A DNA stretch of 9,771 nucleotides from Candidatus Fermentibacterota bacterium. GTDB lineage: Bacteria > Fermentibacterota > Fermentibacteria > Fermentibacterales > Fermentibacteraceae. The translations under genes and the position numbers were made by a program. The stretch covers positions 1 to 9,771 of the forward strand of contig JAKLEF010000054.1 of NCBI GenBank assembly GCA_022703195.1, in the 5' to 3' direction. Positions 5,524-9,771 of this stretch are shown here, one piece after another (the first letter of the stretch is position 1; each line of letters starts with the position of its first letter). The notes beneath the pieces are model-generated. The model saw only the letters and a list, made by a program, of their open reading frames with translations, did no database searches and was not told the origin of the DNA.

Positions 5524-6161
5524 TTCGCACTCCTCTCGGCCCGTATCAGGCCAGCTTCGGCACCCGTTTCCACTATCCTGTCCATCACCAGCCCGGCCAT
5601 GGCGGAAGTACCGCCCGACCTGCCGGCCTCCTCCATCTCTTCGGGGAAGATGAGCCTGCCCAGGCACACGGAGAAGCGCGGCCTCCGCGCGAGCGCGGAG
5701 AGCGGCCTGTCGGTGCCGTGCAGGAATGCAGGCAGCACCGGGACGCCCATCCTCGATGCGAGCAGGCCGACGCCCGGCTTCGGAGGAAGGGGTCTGCCGT
5801 CCATGCTCCTGGTGCCCTCTGGGAAGATGAGGAGGGCGCCGCCATCCCCGAGGATCGACTCGGCGGTCCTCAGGGCGGTGCGGTCCACACCCCTCCTGTT
5901 CACGGGGAATGCCCCGAGCTGCCTGAAGAACCACGACATCGCCCGGCCCCTGAAGAGCTCGCTCTTAGCCATGAAGCGCACCGTCCTGGGGATGCAGCTC
6001 CCGAGAACCGGCGGATCCATGTCGGAGATGTGGTTGCTTGCGATCAGGAGGCCGCCCGTGCGGGGAACCCTGCCGGCCACGCTGATCCTCAGGCCGAAGA
6101 CGATCCGGAAGACGGCCCGGCCGCATCTCTGGATGGCTTGCATCGAGAGGCCGTCGATCAT
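5520..6161 (-). CDS. plsC: 1-acyl-sn-glycerol-3-phosphate acyltransferase
   Basis: A 213-residue membrane-associated acyltransferase that makes phosphatidic acid from lysophosphatidic acid. It has the catalytic NHISDMD box (the H-x4-D pair at H44 and D49), the substrate-binding FPEGTRS box at residues 113-119, and MAKSELFRG plus LGAFPVNRRGVDR between them, as in PlsC. A hydrophobic patch near the N-terminus (residues 15-25) fits interfacial membrane binding. The ATG at 6161 overlaps the cmk TGA as ATGA, and its own TGA overlaps the TTG start of rpsA, so all three are translationally coupled. Length and motifs are complete. It could act on another lysophospholipid, but neighbours and motifs fit PlsC. 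Confidence 0.92.
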   Translation of the reverse strand: MIDGLSMQAIQRCGRAVFRIVFGLRISVAGRVPRTGGLLIASNHISDMDPPVLGSCIPRTVRFMAKSELFRGRAMSWFFRQLGAFPVNRRGVDRTALRTAESILGDGGALLIFPEGTRSMDGRPLPPKPGVGLLASRMGVPVLPAFLHGTDRPLSALARRPRFSVCLGRLIFPEEMEEAGRSGGTSAMAGLVMDRIVETGAEAGLIRAERSAN

Positions 6162-6832
6162 GCTCCGTGCCTCCCGGCCGCACGGAACAGGGACACGACC
6201 CTCTCGACCTGTTCTCCGACGGTCATGGCGCTGGTGTCCAGGAGGAAGGCGTCGGAAGCGCGCCTGAGAGGGCTGTCGGGCCTCTCCCGGTCCCTGGCGT
6301 CCCTCTTCATCAGGCTTTCCACGACATCGACGAAGACCTCGGAGGGACGGGCGCAGGAGCGGCGGGCCAGGTCCCTCGTCCTGCGGATTCCCCTCACTGC
6401 GATGTCCGCGGTGACATAGACCTTCAGGAGGGCGTCGGGGAAGACGACGGTGCCCATGTCGCGGCCCTCGGCAACGATGTCGCGGCCGGCGGCAGCCTCG
6501 CGCTGCTTCGCCACCATCGCCCGCCTGACCGGGGGCGAGGCGGACAGGAGGCTGGCGGCCTCGCCGAGTTCGGATGTGCGGATGAGGGAGGTCACGTCCT
6601 CCCCGTCGAGGAAGGCTCCCTCCGGGCCGGCGGACATCGAGCTCGCGCCCGCTATCCGGGCTACAGAATCGGGGGCCGTCGAAGCTGCAGTGCTTCTGGA
6701 GGCGAGGAGGGCTGTCATGCGGTACATGGCGCCCGTGTCCAGATAACAGAAACCGAGCACCTCCGCGACGAGGCGCGCGGTGGTGCTCTTGCCCGAACCG
6801 GCTGGTCCGTCGATGGCTATGACGTCAGCCAG
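6158..6832 (-). CDS. cmk: Cytidylate (CMP/dCMP) kinase with a non-canonical start
   Basis: Phosphorylates CMP and dCMP with ATP. Taking CTG 6832 as start gives 224 residues, normal for Cmk. They begin (M)ADVIAIDGPAGSGKSTTAR, with a perfect P-loop at residues 9-17, then YLDTGAMYR, AEGRDMGTVVFPDA, GIRRTRDLARR and PDSPLRRASDAFLLD, all Cmk signatures. The first canonical in-frame start, GTG 6760, would delete the P-loop and is rejected. An in-frame TGA at 6839-6841 lies three codons before CTG, leaving only CTG 6832 or ATA 6820 as starts. The best-spaced ribosome binding site (6845-6851) points instead to TTG 6836 in the next frame, which closes at a TGA nine bases on. One surplus base near 6827-6830 would join them. 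The gene is therefore either CTG-initiated, frameshifted in nature, or affected by an indel error. It is first in the promoter-driven operon. Confidence 0.9.
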   Translation of the reverse strand: MADVIAIDGPAGSGKSTTARLVAEVLGFCYLDTGAMYRMTALLASRSTAASTAPDSVARIAGASSMSAGPEGAFLDGEDVTSLIRTSELGEAASLLSASPPVRRAMVAKQREAAAGRDIVAEGRDMGTVVFPDALLKVYVTADIAVRGIRRTRDLARRSCARPSEVFVDVVESLMKRDARDRERPDSPLRRASDAFLLDTSAMTVGEQVERVVSLFRAAGRHGA

Positions 6833-6844
6833 ACAAGGTCACGT

Positions 6845-6851
6845 CCCCTCT
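6845..6851 (-). promoter_or_regulatory. Ribosome binding site of cmk, spaced for an out-of-frame TTG
   Basis: AGAGGGG on the minus strand. Spacing to the three nearby starts is 2 nt to GTG 6842, 8 nt to TTG 6836 and 12 nt to the in-frame CTG 6832. The ideal partner by distance (TTG) is in the wrong frame for the kinase. Confidence 0.6.
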
Positions 6852-6868
6852 TTTATACATAGGGAAGG

Positions 6869-6897
6869 ATTATCTGCCCGGCCGGTTGCGGCGTCAA
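6869..6897 (-). promoter_or_regulatory. Sigma70-type promoter for the cmk-plsC-rpsA operon
   Basis: On the minus strand TTGACG (6897-6892) is followed after exactly 17 bases by GATAAT (6874-6869), each one mismatch from consensus. The expected transcription start is near 6860-6862, giving an untranslated leader of roughly 30 bases with the cmk ribosome binding site. The -35 box contains the TGA stop of the rluB gene, so the promoter is embedded in the gene end and lets this operon fire independently of the era-scpA-scpB-rluB transcript. Confidence 0.75.
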
Positions 6898-7673
6898 GAA
6901 GACGAGGGCGGCTCCATCCCGACCAGCGAGTAGAGCATCTGCATCTCCCTGCGTGACAGATTCCGATGCTCGCCCCTGGGAAGGTCTCCGATCGATACCG
7001 GCCCGAACCGGATGCGCTCCAGCGCCGCGAGTGCGAGCCCGGCGGCGGCGGCCATCCTCCTCACCTCGTGGTATCTGCCCGTGGTGAGTACGATCGAGAG
7101 ACGCCTTGCGCCGAGCGGTGTCACCGCGACCGGCCGGCAGAGAGGGCCGGGGCCTATCGGGATCCCGCCGCGCAGCTTCTGGAGCACCCCGGGAGGCATG
7201 TCGTCGCCCAGGGTGAGGATGTACTCCCTCTCGATCCCCCATCTGGGATGGGTCAGACGGTTCGTGAGGTCTCCGTCGTTGGTGAGGATCAGCAGGCCCC
7301 CCGTGTTGATGTCGAGCCTGCCGACCGGCACGCAGCCGGGGTTGAGCCTTGCCAGCACCGCCTTCAGCCTGCCGCTCCTGTCGGCCATGCTCGTCTCGAC
7401 CCCGACCGGCTTGTTCCAGGCATATGCAGCCGGCACGGGGAGGACGATCCTCCTGCCGGAGTACTCGACCCTGTCCCCCGGCGCGACCTGCACCCCGATG
7501 GACTCCGGGCGCCTGCCGTTCACCGTCACGAGGCCCTGCCTGATGATCTCGTCGCAGGCCCTGCGCGAACCCACTCCGGCACGCGCGAGGAAGCGGTTCA
7601 GCCGCATGCCTTCGGAGGAGTCCGCGCCGCTGCGGGCCCCGGCAGCCCTAGCTCGAGAAGAGGTCGGCGCCAT
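6894..7673 (-). CDS. rluB: RsuA/RluB-family rRNA pseudouridine synthase
   Basis: A 259-residue protein that converts a specific uridine in rRNA to pseudouridine. An S4 RNA-binding domain (MRLNRFLARAGVGSRRACDE, residues 23-42, to about residue 70) precedes the synthase domain with AWNKPVGV, the catalytic-Asp motif VGRLDINTGGLLILTNDG (D121), LTHPRWGIEREY and TGRYHEVRRMAAA. It belongs to the RsuA/RluB/E/F branch. RluB (23S) is the usual partner of scpB in this gene order, but the target is not provable from sequence. The ATG at 7673 is chosen because AAGGAG stands six bases upstream (7680-7685) inside the scpB 3' end; the inner ATG 7607 lacks such a site. The resulting 22-residue N-terminal extension is Ala/Arg/Ser-rich and the overlap with scpB is 26 bases. 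Confidence 0.9.
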   Translation of the reverse strand: MAPTSSRARAAGARSGADSSEGMRLNRFLARAGVGSRRACDEIIRQGLVTVNGRRPESIGVQVAPGDRVEYSGRRIVLPVPAAYAWNKPVGVETSMADRSGRLKAVLARLNPGCVPVGRLDINTGGLLILTNDGDLTNRLTHPRWGIEREYILTLGDDMPPGVLQKLRGGIPIGPGPLCRPVAVTPLGARRLSIVLTTGRYHEVRRMAAAAGLALAALERIRFGPVSIGDLPRGEHRNLSRREMQMLYSLVGMEPPSSS

Positions 7674-8211
7674 CTGCGGCTCCTTCCGAACCGATGAGTT
7701 CCTCTATCTCCCGCCTGCGCGGGAGGTGGTCGATGTCGTCCAGGCCGAAGTAGTTGAGGAAGCCCTCCGTCGTGGAGTAGGTCAGGGGCCTGCCCGGAGT
7801 CTCCTGCCTGCCGCAGATGCGTATCAGGCTCCTCTCCAGCAGCGACTTCACAGCGCTGTCGCAGTTGACGCCGCGTATGGCCTCGATGGCGGCCCTGGTG
7901 CAGGGCTGGTTGTAGGCTATCACCGCGAGCGTCTCCACGGCGGCCCTGCTGAGCCTGCCGGGCCTCCTCTCCTCGTAGAGCTGTGCGACCGTGGCCCCGA
8001 TGGCTGGATCGGACACCATCCTCCACGTACCGGCGGCCTCCTGGAGGATCATCGCATGACCTTCGTCCTCGAGAGAGGCCCTGATCCTGCCGATCGCCTG
8101 CGTCACGGTATCTGCGCCCGATCCGGTGAGGTCGCAGATCTCCTCTATGCTCAGGGGTCTGTCGGCGGCGAAGAGCAGACCCTCGATCGCGCGAGCCGTC
8201 ACGTCGAGCAT
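7648..8211 (-). CDS. scpB: Segregation and condensation protein B
   Basis: A 187-residue protein beginning MLDVTARAIEGLLFAADRPL. It has the family's first winged helix (LSIEEICDLTGSGADTVTQA) and the highly conserved middle block LSRAAVETLAVIAYNQPCTR-AAIEAIRGVNCD. The second winged helix (SLLERSLIRICGRQETPGRP, then YSTTEGFLNYFGL) follows. ScpB dimers bind the ScpA kleisin and stimulate the SMC ATPase in chromosome segregation. ATG 8211 has GGAGG ten bases upstream. An in-frame ATG at 8337 would add 42 residues with no family similarity, translated out of the repeat array, so it is rejected. The SD, start codon and first seven codons lie within the last unit of the 95-bp tandem array. Confidence 0.93.
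   Translation of the reverse strand: MLDVTARAIEGLLFAADRPLSIEEICDLTGSGADTVTQAIGRIRASLEDEGHAMILQEAAGTWRMVSDPAIGATVAQLYEERRPGRLSRAAVETLAVIAYNQPCTRAAIEAIRGVNCDSAVKSLLERSLIRICGRQETPGRPLTYSTTEGFLNYFGLDDIDHLPRRREIEELIGSEGAADGADLFSS
7680..7685 (-). promoter_or_regulatory. Ribosome binding site fixing the rluB start
   Basis: AAGGAG on the minus strand, six bases before ATG 7673 and inside the scpB 3' end. It supports the longer start with a 26-base overlap rather than ATG 7607. Confidence 0.6.
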
Positions 8212-8516
8212 CCGGTCCAGCCCTCCACGCCTTCTCCGACATGGCCGCAGGAACACCGAGCATAGCAAGCCTTCATCGATACGATGCGAGCCGTCACGTC
8301 GAGCATCCGGTCCAGCCCTCCACGCCTTCCCCGACATGGCCGCAGGAACACCGAGCAGAGCAAGCCTTAATCGATACGATGCGAGCCGTCACGTCGAGCA
8401 TCCGGTCCAGCCCTCCACGCCTTCTCTGACCCGCCTGCACGAACACCGGGGAGAACGAGCCTTCATGGAAACGATGCGAGCCGTCAGGTCGAGCATCCGA
8501 TTCAGCCCTCTCCGAC
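8191..8516 (-). repeat. 95-bp tandem repeat array between scpA and scpB (three units plus a partial)
   Basis: Plus-strand units begin with GCGAGCCGTCACGTCGAGC at 8191, 8286 and 8381, each exactly 95 bases and differing at only a few positions between the first two and more in the third. A fourth, diverged and shortened unit begins at 8476 (GCGAGCCGTCAGGTCGAGC) and fades near 8516. On the coding strand each unit ends with GGAGGGCTGGACCGG-ATG and the first seven scpB codons (MLDVTAR), so the array repeats the scpB initiation region. The partial unit supplies the last scpA codons and stop. The array has no spacers and is not a CRISPR. The 290 bases between scpA and scpB hold nothing else. Confidence 0.95.
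8199..8496 (-). other. Three overlapping 35-codon mini-ORFs in the tandem array
   Basis: Each ATG copied by the array (8496, 8401, 8306) opens a frame of 35 codons (8389-8496, 8294-8401, 8199-8306) starting MLDVTARIVS and ending EGVEGWTGCST. Each stop falls 11-13 bases into the next unit's copy of the scpB start, so each overlaps its successor by 13 bases and the last overlaps scpB. The middle parts hold paired cysteines (RCSC). They may be pure by-products of duplication; translation is unproven. Confidence 0.35.
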
Positions 8517-9278
8517 CGGGGAGAAAGTTAAAGGAGTTAAAAGCGTTCTCGAGGACTCGCTCCAGGCCTCCTCGCGCTCGAGCAGGAGTTCGCCGAACGG
8601 GGCTCTCTGCGTGAAGCGGACGAGACCCTGGCGGGAGAGTTCCAGGATCGTGACGAAGAACGCCACCAGAAGCCTCCTGTCGGATCCCGGGCCCAGGAGA
8701 TCCCCGAGGCTGATCCCCCTCCCGTGGCGGAGCCGGGCAGATATCATCCCGACGCACTCGGATATCGTCAGTTCTGGTCTCCTGTACCTCTGGACGGGCC
8801 CCTCTGAGGGAGTCGAGAGTTCATCGAGGGCCCTCAGCAGGTCGAGCAGGCTGACCGAGCCCGGTTCAGCCCGGGGGGGCGCGTCGGAAGCCCATCTCTC
8901 CCTCTCCCCCGGCGCAGGGAAGGCGTTGCGCCACACCTCTTCGCTCTCGCGCAGCTCGGCAGCGACCTCCCTGAAGGCCCTGTAGAGAACGAGCTGCCTC
9001 ATCAGAGTGCGCTCCGGATCCTCCTCGGGAGCGAGGTTCCTCGACGGCAGGAGCGCCCTGCTCTTGATGCTGGCGAGGGTGGCCGCCATCACGAGGTACT
9101 CGCTCGCGACGTCGAGATCAAGTTCGACGGCCGCGCGTATGTAGGCCAGGTACTGCCCCGCCACCTCGGCTACCCTCACCTCGCGGATGTCCAGCTCGTC
9201 GCGCCTGATGAGATACAGGAGCAGGTCGAGGGGGCCCTCGAACTGCTCCAGGCTGATCCTGCAGGCTTCAGACGACAT
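8502..9278 (-). CDS. scpA: Segregation and condensation protein A (bacterial kleisin)
   Basis: A 258-residue protein. The N-terminal SMC-neck-binding region (LEQFEGPLDLLLYLIRRDEL, residues 10-29; EYLVMAATLASIKSRALLPS, residues 60-79) is canonical. A charged Pro/Ser/Glu linker runs to about residue 168. The C-terminal winged helix that binds the SMC head covers about residues 170-235 (LLVAFFVTILELSRQGLVRF). ScpA bridges the SMC dimer with ScpB. ATG 9278 overlaps era by 11 bases. The family usually ends shortly after the QRAPFGELLL equivalent; here about 25 more residues follow. Residues 244-254 (RTLLTPLTFSP) are encoded by AT-rich repeat A, and the last few by the partial 95-bp unit, so the 3' end appears to have been rewritten by repeats. 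Confidence 0.93.
   Translation of the reverse strand: MSSEACRISLEQFEGPLDLLLYLIRRDELDIREVRVAEVAGQYLAYIRAAVELDLDVASEYLVMAATLASIKSRALLPSRNLAPEEDPERTLMRQLVLYRAFREVAAELRESEEVWRNAFPAPGERERWASDAPPRAEPGSVSLLDLLRALDELSTPSEGPVQRYRRPELTISECVGMISARLRHGRGISLGDLLGPGSDRRLLVAFFVTILELSRQGLVRFTQRAPFGELLLEREEAWSESSRTLLTPLTFSPVGEG
8519..8549 (-). repeat. AT-rich repeat A, copy 4, inside the scpA coding sequence
   Basis: On the minus strand AGAACGCTTTTAACTCC continues with TTTAACTTTCTCCC, identical over 31 bases to copy 2 in the intergenic region 8 kb away. It is read in frame as RTLLTPLTFSP at the scpA C-terminus and sits directly against the diverged end of the 95-bp array. Confidence 0.9.
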
Positions 9279-9771
9279 AGCCGAACTCGAGCAGGTCGTG
9301 AGGGTTGTCGGGCCAGGATTCCCTGACCTTCACCCAGAGGTCCGGCAGGACGGTCCTCTCCAGGAGAGCTCCGGCGCCCTTCGCGGCGCAGTCGGTGATC
9401 CTCTGGAGAGTCTGCCCTCTCCTGCCGATGACGATGCCCTTGTAGGAGTGCCTCGACACCACGAGATTCGCCCTGACGTAGGTCTTGGAGTCGCGCATGG
9501 AGAACTCCTCGATCTGGACCGCGGTGGTAGTGGCGATCTCCTCGGGAAGGACCCTGAAGAGCTCCGTCCGTATCACCTCGGATACGAGGAAGCGCTCGGA
9601 GTGGAGCGTGGTGCAGTCTCCGGGGAAGAGCATCCGCCTGGGCGGCAGGGATCGGAGCATGTCCCGGAGCAGACCGGGCACTCCCGTCCCCCTCGGCGGG
9701 CAGAGGGCATGGGCGCCGGCGAAGGAGCGGAACAGGCAGGCCTGGTTGATCAGCGCCTGCCGGAGGCCGGG
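9268..9771 (-). CDS. era: GTPase Era, C-terminal part (5' end outside window)
   Basis: The frame is open from 9771, so 167 C-terminal residues are present and the GTPase P-loop and switch regions lie beyond the edge. The G5-like stretch (AHALCPPRGTGVPGLLRDML) is followed by the linker typical of Era (LFPGDCTTLHSERFLVSEVI, then RTELFRVLPEEI). The type II KH domain has VEVxIEEF-like VQIEEF, a G-x-x-G loop in IGRRGQ, and the terminal LWVKVRESWPDNP and FGYV, as in known Era proteins. Era binds the 3' end of 16S rRNA and guides 30S assembly. The usual SA motif of the G5 loop reads CPP here (ALCPPRGTG), a small departure. GTG 9681 is an internal codon, not the start. It overlaps scpA by 11 bases. 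Confidence 0.92.
   Translation of the reverse strand, partial: PGLRQALINQACLFRSFAGAHALCPPRGTGVPGLLRDMLRSLPPRRMLFPGDCTTLHSERFLVSEVIRTELFRVLPEEIATTTAVQIEEFSMRDSKTYVRANLVVSRHSYKGIVIGRRGQTLQRITDCAAKGAGALLERTVLPDLWVKVRESWPDNPHDLLEFGYVV

Noticed and set aside
5524..5934. Upstream extension of rpsA to ATG-like codon 5934
   Set aside because: The extra residues are out-of-frame plsC and have no S1 similarity; TTG 5523 has a well-placed GAGGAG and TTGA coupling.
4504..6267. 587-codon plus-strand open frame opposite rpsA and plsC
   Set aside because: An antisense shadow produced by high GC; composition (Asp/Leu/Val/Glu runs) mirrors the S1 domains and the real genes are unmistakable on the other strand.
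6825..6842. Programmed +1 frameshift in cmk like that of prfB
   Set aside because: TGAC is present, but the SD-like sequence lies too far upstream of the shift codon and no slippery CTT is seen; an indel or CTG start is simpler.
8191..8516. CRISPR array
   Set aside because: Units are contiguous, 95 bp, without unique spacers, and carry the scpB start; no cas genes.

Overview
The window is GC-rich and gene-dense. It reads as a piece of chromosome from an uncultivated Gram-negative bacterium, probably in or near the FCB superphylum (Fibrobacterota-Chlorobi-Bacteroidota and associated candidate phyla). This placement is inference. It rests on the partial gene at the left edge, which ends in a FlgD/type IX secretion-like C-terminal module with the hallmark VSPNPF segment, and on high GC with GTG/TTG/CTG start usage.

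Layout. Bases 1-330 (+) hold the 3' end of a large secreted or surface protein, followed by a strong terminator hairpin. Bases 331-1062 lie between convergent genes and contain no convincing CDS. They are packed with palindromes: four copies of a two-hairpin element (E1-E4, with compensatory base changes) and a nest of an AT-rich ~33-bp repeat. Everything from 1063 to the right edge is on the minus strand and reads right to left: era (5' end cut off), scpA, a 95-bp tandem repeat array, scpB, an RsuA/RluB-family pseudouridine synthase, a promoter, cmk, plsC, rpsA, mtaB, coaE, and a membrane-anchored TPR-like protein. Most junctions overlap or are separated by only a few bases (era/scpA overlap 11 nt, scpB/rluB 26 nt, cmk/plsC 4 nt, plsC/rpsA 4 nt, mtaB/coaE 1-nt gap, coaE/TPR 13-nt gap), so these are one or two operons. 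A near-consensus sigma70-type promoter (TTGACG, 17 nt, GATAAT) overlaps the rluB stop codon and should drive cmk onwards.

Functions are housekeeping. Era (small-subunit assembly), RluB (rRNA pseudouridine), RpsA (ribosomal protein S1) and MtaB (tRNA methylthiolation) serve translation. ScpA/ScpB are the SMC kleisin complex. Cmk, PlsC and CoaE serve CMP phosphorylation, phospholipid synthesis and CoA synthesis. The cmk-plsC-rpsA order is a widespread conserved cluster.

The unusual content is between and at the edges of these genes: (1) the E-element hairpin family; (2) the AT-rich repeat, three copies in the convergent intergenic region and a fourth forming the 3' end of the scpA coding sequence; (3) the 95-bp tandem array between scpA and scpB, in which every unit re-copies the scpB ribosome binding site, ATG and first seven codons; (4) cmk, which has no ATG/GTG/TTG start upstream of its P-loop; and (5) CoaE, whose Walker A lysine is glutamine. 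I see no defence system, integrase, transposase, CRISPR array, tRNA or rRNA.
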